Part shown: positions 1 to 7,529 of the stretch, piece after piece
Position numbering within the stretch: the first letter of the stretch is position 1
Layout of the letters: each line of letters begins with the position of its first letter
DNA from: Rhodococcus jostii RHA1
GTDB taxonomy: Bacteria; Actinomycetota; Actinomycetes; Mycobacteriales; Mycobacteriaceae
Direction of reading: 5' to 3'
Length of the DNA stretch: 64,000 bases
NCBI RefSeq assembly: GCF_000014565.1
Contig: NC_008268.1
Span: 2,976,001 to 3,040,000 of the forward strand
Translations under genes and position numbers: made by a program
The notes under the pieces: model-generated
Seen by the model: the letters and a program-made list of their open reading frames with translations, nothing else
What the model was told of the DNA's origin: nothing
The model's database searches: none

Positions 1-324
1 CGGCACCACGCTGCGCACGGCCGCCGCGAGATCTGCCGCGCCGACGACGCCGTGCAGGATCGTCGTCGGGTCGAGGTCGATTCCGGTGACGGTGGTGTCG
101 AGTGACGCCGACAGCGTTGCGGCGAGTTCCGTTGCGGGGACAGGGCAGTCGAGTAGCGAGACCGTGGACTCACCGACCGGCGACCAGGTCCGGTCGCCGT
201 AAATCGCCATGCCTGCGGAATCGGGTCCGCGGTCGCACATCTGACCGAGCATGTCGGTGAGCAGGGCGCCGAGTTGTGGGTAGAGGGACGGCTCACGCAG
301 GTGAAGTCCGACGATTCCACACAT
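1..324 (-). CDS. Class II glutamine amidotransferase (GlxB/MgsA-like), 3' part outside window
   Basis: The first 108 codons are visible; the rest lies beyond the window start. The protein begins MCGIVGLHLR, so Cys2 is the N-terminal nucleophile of class II (Ntn-type) glutamine amidotransferases, and the CDRGPDSAGMA stretch at about residues 31-41 is the matching glutamine-site loop. The domain releases ammonia or an alkylamine from an amide. It follows the glutamine-synthetase-like gene by 24 bp on the same strand. That ligase-amidotransferase pairing is typical of glxB-type genes and of N-methylglutamate synthase subunit A, whose partner subunits would lie just outside. An AGGAGA-type ribosome site precedes the ATG. 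The family is secure; the substrate is inferred from context. Confidence 0.85.
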   Translation of the reverse strand, partial: MCGIVGLHLREPSLYPQLGALLTDMLGQMCDRGPDSAGMAIYGDRTWSPVGESTVSLLDCPVPATELAATLSASLDTTVTGIDLDPTTILHGVVGAADLAAAVRSVVP

Positions 325-348
325 GGATGTCTCCTTTCGGGAGGTCGT

Positions 349-1710
349 TCAGAACGCTGTCAGGTAGTGGTCGAGTTCCCAGGGGGAGACGGTGTTGTGC
401 CAGGCGAAGAACTCCTCGCGCTTGAGTTTCGCGAAGTACTCGGCGACCCCGGGGCCTGCGACGTCCAGGGCGCCCGTGACGACCGGATCCGATTCCAGGG
501 CGTCCATCGCGTGCAGCAGCGTCATCGGCAGCATGTCGCTGGGACTGTCGCCGGAGCCGGGGGTGCCGGGGTCGAGATCCCGTTCGATGCCGTCGAGGCC
601 GGCGGCGATGGCGGCGGCCGCGGCGAGGTAGGGGTTGGCCGAGCCGTCGCCGCCGCGCAGTTCCACCCGGTTCCTGTCCGGAACCCGGAGGTAGTGGGTG
701 CGGTCGTTGCCGCCGTACGTGGCGTAGCGCGGCGACCAGGTGGCACCGCTGCTGGTGGACGTGGCCCCGGTGCGTTTGTACGAGTTGACGGTCGGCGCGA
801 TCACTCCCTGCAGCGCGCACGCGTGCTCGAGGATTCCCGCGATGAACGCGTACGCCGTCCTCGACAGTCCCAGCCCCTTGGGATCGTCGCCGTCCGGGAA
901 CACCGAACCGGCGTCGTTCCACAGCGACAGGTGCAGGTGCATGCCGGAACCGGTGCGATCGGAGAAGGGTTTGGGCATGAACGTGGCTTTCATGCCACGC
1001 TTCTCGGCGATCACCGACAGCAGGTACCGGGCGGTGATCACCCGGTCGGCGGTGGTCAGGGCGTCGGCGTAGTCGAAGTTCTGCTCGAACTGCCCGTTGC
1101 CGTCCTCGTGGTCGTTGGCATAGTTGCCCCACCCGAGCGCGTTCATGGCCGCGGACACCTCGGTCAGATGGTCGTACATCCGGGTGACGTCGCGGGCGTC
1201 GTAACACGGCTGACGGCTGACGTCGGCCGTGTCCGCGGTGGTGAGGGCGCCGTCCCCGGTGCGGTGGACGAGGAAGTACTCGATCTCCGCGCCGACGTTG
1301 ACGGACAGGCCGAGATCGGACGCCTTCCTCAGCGTCTCCTTCAGGATCACCCGCGGCGCATACGGCCAGGGCTTTCCCTCCACGTGCGGGTCGCAGTGCA
1401 CGATCGCCAGTCCGGGCTTCACGAACGGGATCGGCGTGAACGACGAGACATCGGGCACGGCAACGAGATCGGAGTCCTTGGGCTCCTGCCCCATGTGCCC
1501 GGCCGCGTACCCGGCGAAGCCCACGCCGTCGTCCTGAAGCTGCTCGACGGCCTCGATCGGGACCAGTTTGGCGCACGGCTTGCCGGACAGCGTCACGAAC
1601 AGGGCGAGGATGAAGGTGGTTCCGGTGGCCCGGGCCACCTCGGACAAGGTCTGCGGTGGGGTTGTCACGATGTTCTGCGCGGTGAACGCGTCGGCAGTGT
1701 CGACAGCCAT
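349..1710 (-). CDS. Glutamine synthetase-like ligase (GlnT/GmaS type)
   Basis: The product has 453 residues of the glutamine synthetase fold. The beta-Grasp part is at about 20-110 and the catalytic domain follows, with the metal-binding GAEIEYFL at about 140-147, the SGMHLHLS loop and the RVELRGGDGSANPYLA segment. I chose the ATG at 1710 because AGGAGC lies just upstream; an in-frame ATG 66 bp earlier would add an atypical extension. The family makes gamma-glutamyl amides from glutamate, ATP and ammonia or an amine. With an amidotransferase downstream, a sarcosine-oxidase-like flavoprotein upstream and a divergent N-demethylase locus, gamma-glutamylmethylamide synthetase is the preferred role. 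Ordinary type III glutamine synthetase, or another gamma-glutamyl-amide ligase, is the alternative. Confidence 0.85.
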   Translation of the reverse strand: MAVDTADAFTAQNIVTTPPQTLSEVARATGTTFILALFVTLSGKPCAKLVPIEAVEQLQDDGVGFAGYAAGHMGQEPKDSDLVAVPDVSSFTPIPFVKPGLAIVHCDPHVEGKPWPYAPRVILKETLRKASDLGLSVNVGAEIEYFLVHRTGDGALTTADTADVSRQPCYDARDVTRMYDHLTEVSAAMNALGWGNYANDHEDGNGQFEQNFDYADALTTADRVITARYLLSVIAEKRGMKATFMPKPFSDRTGSGMHLHLSLWNDAGSVFPDGDDPKGLGLSRTAYAFIAGILEHACALQGVIAPTVNSYKRTGATSTSSGATWSPRYATYGGNDRTHYLRVPDRNRVELRGGDGSANPYLAAAAAIAAGLDGIERDLDPGTPGSGDSPSDMLPMTLLHAMDALESDPVVTGALDVAGPGVAEYFAKLKREEFFAWHNTVSPWELDHYLTAF

Positions 1711-1756
1711 GGGTAGCTCCTGAACTGGTGGTCTACGGGGTGAGGGGGTCTGTGGG

Positions 1757-2950
1757 TCAGCGCATCTCGCCGGCACCCTCGTACGGGTGCAGGCTGAACA
1801 GGAGGTCGCCCTCCTCGAAGCGTGAGTAGCGGAAGTCGGACGGCTCGACGTTCGGGAGGCCGGTCTTGCCGTCGTCGAGCAGCATGTCGGCGACGAGGCG
1901 GCCGACCGCCGGCGAGATCTTGAAACCGTGACCGGAGAACCCGGTGGCCAAGAAGAGTCCGTCGACCGGTGCGGGCCCGATGATGGGGTTGTAGTCGGGT
2001 GTCACGTCGTACGCGCCGACGTAGCTCGAGGTGATCCGCGGGTCGGGCATGTCGGGCAGACGGTTCCCGAGCTTGCCGATGTTCTTCTCGATGGTGCTGT
2101 CGTCCGCGCGGTTGCTGTACTTGTCGGGGTCGATGTACTCGGGCGCGGCGTGGTCGCTGTTGCCGACCAGCAGTTCGCCGTTCGGCTCGCGGCAGATGTA
2201 CTGCAGGCCGGCCAGGTCCGACAGCACCGGCACCTCCGGCGTCGGAACACCCTGATCGATCAGGACGAGTTGTGCCCGTTGGGCTTTGACCGGGATGTCG
2301 ACACCGACGCCGGCGCCGAGTTCGGGGGCCCACGGACCGGTCGCGAGGATCACCTGCTCCGCGTGCACTTCGTCGCCGTTGGCGAGCGTCACCCCGTAGA
2401 CGCGGCCGTCCGCGTTCTGCAGCAGCGATGCCACCGGCGTGCTCTGACGGATTCTGACGCCCAGCTTGCGGGCCGATGCACCGAACGCCATGCCCGCCAT
2501 GTACGCCTCACCGCGGCCACCGAGGGGCTCGTACGCGAAGGCGGCGAAGTCGTCGAGGTGCAGCCCCGGCCACAGTTCGGCCATCGTGTCGTGGCCGATG
2601 TAGTCGACGTCGATACCGAGGCCCTGCATCATCGCGACGTTCGCCTTCAGCGGGTCGATGTTGTTCTCGCCGACGCCGACGACATACCCGCACTGCCGGA
2701 ACGCCATGTCGTCGCCGAAGATCTCGGTGGCCCTGGTGAAGATGTCGACGCCGTACCACGACATCGCCGCCAGCGACGGCGTCCCGTAGTGGCACCGGAC
2801 CACGCCACTGGACTTTCCGGTCATGCCCGAGCACAGGGTGTCACGCTCGAGGACCAGCACATCGGTCTCGCCGCGGTCCGCGAGCGACCAGGCGATGGCG
2901 AGACCTTCGAGTCCCCCACCGACGATCACGAACTTTACTGTCTGTGTCAC
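1757..2950 (-). CDS. FAD-dependent oxidoreductase, sarcosine oxidase beta-subunit-like
   Basis: The product has 397 residues of the D-amino-acid oxidase (DAO) family. The dinucleotide-binding start VIVGGGLEGLAIAW is at about residues 8-21, an acidic LVLERD end of the second strand follows, and GATGFSGHGF-like residues (LATGFSGHGFKISP) lie near the C-terminus. The start is GTG with GGAAG upstream. Relatives oxidise secondary amines such as sarcosine or N-methylglutamate to the primary amine plus formaldehyde. It is the first gene of the minus operon, 46 bp before the glutamine-synthetase-like gene. A role as N-methylglutamate dehydrogenase subunit or N-methyl amino acid oxidase is inferred from that linkage. 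Confidence 0.8.
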   Translation of the reverse strand: MTQTVKFVIVGGGLEGLAIAWSLADRGETDVLVLERDTLCSGMTGKSSGVVRCHYGTPSLAAMSWYGVDIFTRATEIFGDDMAFRQCGYVVGVGENNIDPLKANVAMMQGLGIDVDYIGHDTMAELWPGLHLDDFAAFAYEPLGGRGEAYMAGMAFGASARKLGVRIRQSTPVASLLQNADGRVYGVTLANGDEVHAEQVILATGPWAPELGAGVGVDIPVKAQRAQLVLIDQGVPTPEVPVLSDLAGLQYICREPNGELLVGNSDHAAPEYIDPDKYSNRADDSTIEKNIGKLGNRLPDMPDPRITSSYVGAYDVTPDYNPIIGPAPVDGLFLATGFSGHGFKISPAVGRLVADMLLDDGKTGLPNVEPSDFRYSRFEEGDLLFSLHPYEGAGEMR

Positions 2951-3263
2951 GTTGCTTCCTTCATTCGGCCGGATGTTCGGGCGCTGCGGCTTGGGTAGCG
3001 GTTCGTTTCACCTCATGAATCGCTGTTGTTCATTATGAAACAGTTCTACTATGTCGATCGTGTTACAGCAACGTTGTTGGTGCATCACCAAATCCCGCCA
3101 CTCATATGCGCTTTGAACATCGATCACTGTGCTGATCTGCATGTTTTCAGCAGCGCCGCATTGATTTACGTCATCGAAATATGCCTTGTGGTTTCCTGTT
3201 GCTACTCCTTGTTTCATACCGAGGAGGTTGCGAACCCAGTCCCCACGCCTTCAGGGAGATCCC
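2951..3263. promoter_or_regulatory. Divergent intergenic region between the two amine operons
   Basis: This 313-bp gap separates the flavoprotein gene (minus) from the cupin gene (plus). It is clearly AT-richer than its surroundings and has no convincing gene; the open frames crossing it lack ribosome sites. A short palindrome, CAACGTTG, lies at 3069-3076. Both divergent promoters and the operator of the TetR protein at 6156-6731 are expected here, but I cannot place -35/-10 boxes with certainty. Confidence 0.5.
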
Positions 3264-3647
3264 ATGACCACGACCGACAAGCCCACCGCCGTCCCGTTCC
3301 GCGTCACCGCCGGATTCCACGAGAACCTGCCTCAGATGCCGGTCTCGGAGTACCCGGGCACCAAGGGATACATCGACGACGTCTTCGCCAACCCGGACGG
3401 ATCGGAGATGTCGGCCGGCTACTTCGAACTCCAGCGCACCGACGCCCCGCTCGACTACTACTACGCCTACGACGAGATGAAGGTCGTCCTCGAAGGGGAG
3501 TTCACCCTCGAGAACCTCGACACCGGCCAGGTCGAGGTGGCGAAGGCGAAGGACGCGATCTTCTTCCCCAAGGGTTCGCGTATCCGCTTCACCACCCCCG
3601 ACCGCGCGCTGGCCTACTTCGTCGGCCACCGTTCCTTCGCTCCCTGA
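3264..3647 (+). CDS. Cupin-domain protein, EutQ-like
   Basis: The 127-residue product is a single small cupin barrel. The core segments are YAYDEMKVVLEGEFTLEN at about residues 65-82 and AIFFPKGSRIRF at about 97-108. The first has no canonical HxH metal pair, as in EutQ-like cupins. The ATG at 3264 follows GGGAGAT. It leads the plus-strand N-demethylase operon, six bases before the next gene. Cupins of this sort often accompany amine-degrading enzymes, but the role is unknown; a small catalytic, substrate-binding or formaldehyde-handling function is possible. Confidence 0.75.
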   Translation: MTTTDKPTAVPFRVTAGFHENLPQMPVSEYPGTKGYIDDVFANPDGSEMSAGYFELQRTDAPLDYYYAYDEMKVVLEGEFTLENLDTGQVEVAKAKDAIFFPKGSRIRFTTPDRALAYFVGHRSFAP

Positions 3648-3653
3648 TCCGCG

Positions 3654-4190
3654 ATGGCGGTATCGATGAGGTCGACCAGCGTCCCCCGGTGGCGATCCGA
3701 CTACTCGGCCGTCGACGACCTCGCAGCGGGCGCTCTCGTCACCCGCTACGTACTGGTCGCGGAGCGTTCGGTCAGCGCCCAGGTCCTCCGCGCGCTGTCC
3801 GAGCGCGTGGCGCCCGTTCCCACTCGCACGGTGATCGTCGACGACGCGGCCGGATCCGGGTTCGGCGGTCTCGGCGAACTGCTGTCCGAGGCGCGCATCG
3901 GGTGGCGGTTCGTCGTGGCGGGCCCCGAGCACATGGTGGGGGCGGTGCGTTCTCGGCTGATCTCCGCGGGCGCGTTGCCCGCCGAGATCGCCGCGATGCC
4001 CCACCCCGACGCCCCGGTGCGCGACGTGTTCTGCGCGCACTGCCACACCACGTCGTCCTCGGTGCCGGTAGCCATCGGCGGCCGCGCGCCGTGCGGCGGT
4101 TGTTCCGCCGAACTCACCGTCTACTACCACTACTCCCGGCGCCACAGCGCCTACCTGGGATATCGAGCCGACTCGGAGGAACTTCCATGA
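3654..4190 (+). CDS. DmmA-family protein (dimethylamine monooxygenase subunit)
   Basis: The 178-residue product has an alpha/beta N-terminal two-thirds ending in FVVAGPEHMVGAVRSRL, which resembles the nucleotide-binding end of ferredoxin reductases. A C-terminal knuckle follows with paired cysteines (FCAHCH at about 130-135 and CGGCS at about 149-153). This layout matches the DmmA family of dimethylamine monooxygenases. Its stop codon overlaps the start of the ferredoxin reductase gene by four bases, so the two are translationally coupled. It probably is a structural or electron-transfer subunit of the N-demethylase. The start (ATG at 3654) is only six bases after the cupin gene. Confidence 0.75.
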   Translation: MAVSMRSTSVPRWRSDYSAVDDLAAGALVTRYVLVAERSVSAQVLRALSERVAPVPTRTVIVDDAAGSGFGGLGELLSEARIGWRFVVAGPEHMVGAVRSRLISAGALPAEIAAMPHPDAPVRDVFCAHCHTTSSSVPVAIGGRAPCGGCSAELTVYYHYSRRHSAYLGYRADSEELP

Positions 4191-5164
4191 CCACGGCACT
4201 CGAAACAGTTGCGGGCGAGAGCATCACCGGAGGGCTCACTCTGACAGTGCGCGAGGCACGGCTGCTGTGCCCGGGCATCCGGCACATCGTGCTCGCGGAC
4301 CCGGCGGGCCGCACCCTGCCGTCGTTCACCCCGGGCAGCCACATCGCCGTCACCTGGGCCGAGGGTCGGCACAATTCCTACTCGCTCACCGGCCCCTCGA
4401 TCGAGCCGGACCACTACGCGATCTCGGTCCGGCTCGACGAGAACGGCCACGGCGGTTCGCGCTGGCTCCACGACCTCCAGCCGGATCAGCGCATCCGCGT
4501 GAGCCTTCCGCGCAGCGCATTCGCTCCCGCGCTCACTGCGCGGCACCACCTCCTGATCGCGGGTGGAATCGGCGTCACGCCGATCCTGTCGCACGTCCGG
4601 GCGGCCCTCGAGTGGGGTCGTTCGTTCGAAGTGATCTACTCCTTTCGCGATCAACTGGGAGCGCACGCCGACGAGTTGGCGGCGCTGTGCGGCGACCGGT
4701 TGGTCACCGTCTCGGCGCCCGAAGAACTCGCGGACCGCCTCATTCCCACACTGGCGGACCAGCCACTCGGCACCCACATCTACACGTGCGGGCCTGCGCC
4801 GATGATCGCGGCGGTGGCCGAGTGGGCCCGCAATTGCGGCTGGCCGCCGGGGCGCGTGCACTCGGAGGCGTTCGGTGCGGGCCCGCTGCCCGAGGGTGCG
4901 CCCTTCGCCGCCACGCTCGGGCGCACCGGAATGATCGTTCCCGTGCCGTCGGGGACCACCCTCCTCGAGGCGTTGCTGGACAAGGGAATCAACGTCCCGA
5001 ACCTCTGCCGGCAGGGGGTGTGCGGCGAATGCCGGCTGTCGGTCCGCGGCGGCGAGATCGAACACCGCGACCTGTTCCTCACCGACGAGGAGAAGGCCTG
5101 CGGAGATTCGATCATGCCGTGCGTATCACGTTCCGCAGGAGACCGATTGGAGCTGGATCTGTGA
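4187..5164 (+). CDS. PDR/VanB-family ferredoxin reductase, N-demethylase reductase subunit
   Basis: The 325-residue product has a flavin-binding domain (HNSYSLTGP at about 65-73), an NAD(P)-binding domain (LLIAGGIGVTPILSH at about 121-135) and a C-terminal plant-type 2Fe-2S ferredoxin domain with CRQGVCGEC at about 275-283. It passes electrons from NAD(P)H through flavin to an oxygenase. It overlaps the genes on both sides by four bases (ATGA and GTGA), which ties it to the DmmA-family protein and the haem N-demethylase. The conserved neighbourhood makes this the reductase of a dimethylamine-type monooxygenase. Confidence 0.88.
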   Translation: MTTALETVAGESITGGLTLTVREARLLCPGIRHIVLADPAGRTLPSFTPGSHIAVTWAEGRHNSYSLTGPSIEPDHYAISVRLDENGHGGSRWLHDLQPDQRIRVSLPRSAFAPALTARHHLLIAGGIGVTPILSHVRAALEWGRSFEVIYSFRDQLGAHADELAALCGDRLVTVSAPEELADRLIPTLADQPLGTHIYTCGPAPMIAAVAEWARNCGWPPGRVHSEAFGAGPLPEGAPFAATLGRTGMIVPVPSGTTLLEALLDKGINVPNLCRQGVCGECRLSVRGGEIEHRDLFLTDEEKACGDSIMPCVSRSAGDRLELDL

Positions 5165-6159
5165 CAACCACCGAATCGCGTGCCGACCACATCACCCGCT
5201 TTCCCTTCCCCTTTCCCCGCGACCAGTACCGCTACAGCACCAACGTCGAGCCGGCCGGACACTCGACCGACACCGTGGCCGGCAGCTGGGGTGACACCCG
5301 CATCGCCATCGACGCCCACTACCACCGGGAACTCGCCGAACGCGAGCGCATCCTGGCGGAGGATCCGTCGCGGCACCAATGCCTGCCCCACATGGTCCCC
5401 GCCGCCTGGGACGCGATGCTCACGCTGATGCGCACCCTCGCCGACGAATACCCCGACACCATGACCCTCGAGCGGCGCGAAGACGGGTGGTTGTGGAAGA
5501 ACGACCTTCTCGGCATCGAGCACACCTTCGTGTTCGGCGACCTCGACACGTTGCCGGCGCCGCCACTGGTGTACATCTGCGGCCAGATCCAGGAAGACGT
5601 CGTGCTCCTCGACCAGCGCGAGGGCGCGTTGTGGGGCGACGCCGGACTGGTGACCTTCGCGGCCGACTGGTCATTCGGATTCGACGTGGGCATGAGCTTC
5701 CTCGAGATCCACGGCCCCGTCCCGCGTATTCACAGCGAGAAGATCATCACCCGCGCACACAACTTCCTGATGCGGCTCGAGCCCGGCCAGAGCTACCGGC
5801 GCACCAACTGGACATTGACCGTCGACGGCAAACTCGACACATCGACCGAGACCTACCCCGAGTGGGGGAAGGACCGGCGCACCCTCGCCGACGGCCCGCT
5901 CGACGAGGTCGGGGACCGCCTGTTCCTGAGAACCGAAGTGCAGCATCTCATCCGGCTCGCTCACTCGGGCGCCGTCATGTTCCTGATCCGGACGTATCTG
6001 CTTCCGTTCCGGGACGTCGCGACCGTTCCGGAATGGGGCGAACGACTGTACCGGGTGCTCGAGGACCTTCCGGTGGACATGGCGGAATACAAGGGCATCA
6101 GTCGTACCCGGGAACCCGGCATGAGATGGCTGCTGAACCACGGGAATGTCGAACTGTGA
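5161..6159 (+). CDS. Haem-dependent oxidative N-demethylase family protein (DUF3445)
   Basis: The 332-residue product begins with a GTG that overlaps the preceding stop. It has the features of the DUF3445/HODM alpha-subunit family: the FPFPFPRDQYRYSTN opening, a central DLLGIEHTFVFGD segment and RTEVQHLIRLAHSGAVMFLIRTYLLPF at about 258-284, where the family has its haem-binding PAS-like fold and conserved Arg/His residues. Known members oxidatively demethylate dimethylamine-like secondary amines to a primary amine plus formaldehyde. It is the likely catalytic subunit with the upstream reductase and DmmA-like protein. The exact amine cannot be told from sequence. Confidence 0.82.
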   Translation: MTTTESRADHITRFPFPFPRDQYRYSTNVEPAGHSTDTVAGSWGDTRIAIDAHYHRELAERERILAEDPSRHQCLPHMVPAAWDAMLTLMRTLADEYPDTMTLERREDGWLWKNDLLGIEHTFVFGDLDTLPAPPLVYICGQIQEDVVLLDQREGALWGDAGLVTFAADWSFGFDVGMSFLEIHGPVPRIHSEKIITRAHNFLMRLEPGQSYRRTNWTLTVDGKLDTSTETYPEWGKDRRTLADGPLDEVGDRLFLRTEVQHLIRLAHSGAVMFLIRTYLLPFRDVATVPEWGERLYRVLEDLPVDMAEYKGISRTREPGMRWLLNHGNVEL

Positions 6160-6731
6160 CGCTCACCGACGGGCGGCGGCGGGCAGCGCCCCACAGCGAT
6201 CAGGTGGCTCTCGATCTCGTTCTCGCGACGGTCTCCGTGATCGCCCGCGACGGCCTGCGTGGGCTGACGACGCAGGCCGTCGCCCGGGAGGCCGGCGTCT
6301 CGGACGAGGCCGTCCTGCGCAGCGCCGGGTCGACGGACACCCTCCTCGACGCCGCGCTCCGCTACGCGCTGGACAAGAGTGCGAGCGTCTTCGCCGACAT
6401 CGCCGCCGGATCGTCGCTCGACCACTTCGTCGAGCACCTCACCGACCTCGTCGCCCGCGACCCCGACCTCCAGGTCTTCCAGTACGAGCTGATGCTCGAG
6501 TCCCGGCGGACCCCGCGCCTCGACCCGCACGTGAAACTGCTGTACGCCACGTACATCGAGGCGACGTCGCAGGCATTGACCCGGCTGGGCATCACCGCCG
6601 ACGAAGACCTGACCCTGCTGGTGTACTCGGCGATCGAGGGATTCGTCATGCACCAGCTCGTCGCGAAGGATCGTCCCGCGACCGAGCGCGCGATCGAGCG
6701 GCTACGCCGAATCCTGTCGACCGCGAGGTAG
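6156..6731 (+). CDS. TetR-family regulator of the N-demethylase operon
   Basis: The 191-residue product has an N-terminal helix-turn-helix, about residues 15-60 (LRGLTTQAVAREAGVSDEAVL), and a helical ligand domain. The GTG start overlaps the N-demethylase stop by four bases, so it is co-translated with that operon and probably controls it in response to an amine. The DNA-recognition helix (VSDEAVLRSAGS) differs from the usual YxHFxxK ending. A long perfect-type hairpin follows the stop. Confidence 0.85.
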   Translation: MTLTDGRRRAAPHSDQVALDLVLATVSVIARDGLRGLTTQAVAREAGVSDEAVLRSAGSTDTLLDAALRYALDKSASVFADIAAGSSLDHFVEHLTDLVARDPDLQVFQYELMLESRRTPRLDPHVKLLYATYIEATSQALTRLGITADEDLTLLVYSAIEGFVMHQLVAKDRPATERAIERLRRILSTAR

Positions 6732-6733
6732 TC

Positions 6734-6787
6734 CCCGCACGTGAGTGGCAAAGTGTGCCCCGGCACGCTTTGCCACTCACGTGCGGG
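6734..6787. repeat. 26-bp inverted repeat, bidirectional terminator-like palindrome
   Basis: Left arm 6734-6759 and right arm 6762-6787 pair with one mismatch (T against C, which still allows G-U on one strand) around a two-base gap. The outer core reads GCACGTGAGTGGC and its complement. It sits between two converging genes, and the stop codon of the hutD-like gene (complement of 6777-6779) lies inside the right arm. It could act as a terminator for both genes or be a dispersed palindromic repeat unit. Confidence 0.85.
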
Positions 6788-7328
6788 CGAGGATCTTCGC
6801 CACCACGACCGACGCTTGCCCGGACAGCCGCACCGATCCCCGCTCGACGAGGAGGCAGTCGCCCGGATCGACGGGACCGAGGTCCGTCGTGAGCCGCCCA
6901 CCGAGGACCAGGACGAGGACGGCCAGCCGCCCGTCGGCTGTCACGTCCTGCGCCGCTCCGATGTCGACGATGTCCACGGACGCCGCGGTGGTGGACCTGT
7001 GGACCATGACGTTGAACGCCTCGGTCGGACCTTCCGCCACGCAGTCGGGGCTGCGCTCACCGGCGAAGGCCGTCGGACTCAGGCGCGGAATCAGGGTGTG
7101 GACGCCGCCGAAGTCGAGTGACACGGGATGGTCGCCGATCACCGTGAATATCCGATCGATGTCGGGAAACGGCGAGAACGTCGAGCTCGCCTCGAGCGTC
7201 GCGACGCTGAAACGCCACCGCGACGCGGCACCGGCGGCGATCTCCGCAGTGGTGCCCGCGCCGTTGGCCCACGGGATGGTCCGGCGATCCGAGCGCCGGA
7301 CGATGCGGGCCTCGCGACCTGTGGTCAC
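6777..7328 (-). CDS. hutD: HutD/Ves family protein
   Basis: The 183-residue product is a bicupin-like HutD protein. The family landmarks are IPWANGAGTTAEIAAG at about 18-33, SPFPDIDRIFTVIGD at about 52-66 and the NVMVHR strand at about 104-109. HutD proteins accompany histidine-utilisation genes and have been proposed to bind formyl-glutamate-type intermediates; the biochemical role is not settled. No hut genes are in the window. It stands alone beside the ammonium channel, divergent from it. The start is GTG at 7328, after an AAGGAGAAA site. Confidence 0.8.
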   Translation of the reverse strand: MTTGREARIVRRSDRRTIPWANGAGTTAEIAAGAASRWRFSVATLEASSTFSPFPDIDRIFTVIGDHPVSLDFGGVHTLIPRLSPTAFAGERSPDCVAEGPTEAFNVMVHRSTTAASVDIVDIGAAQDVTADGRLAVLVLVLGGRLTTDLGPVDPGDCLLVERGSVRLSGQASVVVAKILART

Positions 7329-7405
7329 TCTTTCTCCTTACCTAGCCAGTCCACTGTCACGACACTGTTTTTCGCAAACCGAAACGCAGGCGCATACCGA
7401 ATTCC

Positions 7406-7421
7406 GTTACGCAGTTGTCAC
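7406..7421 (+). promoter_or_regulatory. Possible GlnR-type nitrogen-control site upstream of amt
   Basis: GTTAC and GTCAC are spaced by exactly six bases, 110-125 bp before the ammonium-channel start. GlnR in actinobacteria recognises pairs of such five-base boxes, though usually alternating with GAAAC. One pair alone is weak evidence; the call rests mainly on the downstream gene being a nitrogen-regulated family. Confidence 0.3.
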
Positions 7422-7529
7422 GCGGCGAACTATTTCCGCAATCTCCGCTTTGGTTCACTGTCACTAGACATTGATTCCCAAAGGCGGACACTACAGGTGT
7501 CACGCCATCTTCGATCAAGGTGGACGACT

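Noticed and set aside
3026..4186. Long frame open upstream of the ferredoxin reductase gene, starting at 3026
   Set aside because: It crosses the promoter region and two genes in other frames; the reductase start is ATG 4187, coupled to the preceding stop.
6734..6787. Inverted repeat as an insertion sequence end
   Set aside because: There is no transposase or target duplication nearby, and the arms sit between converging genes as terminators do.
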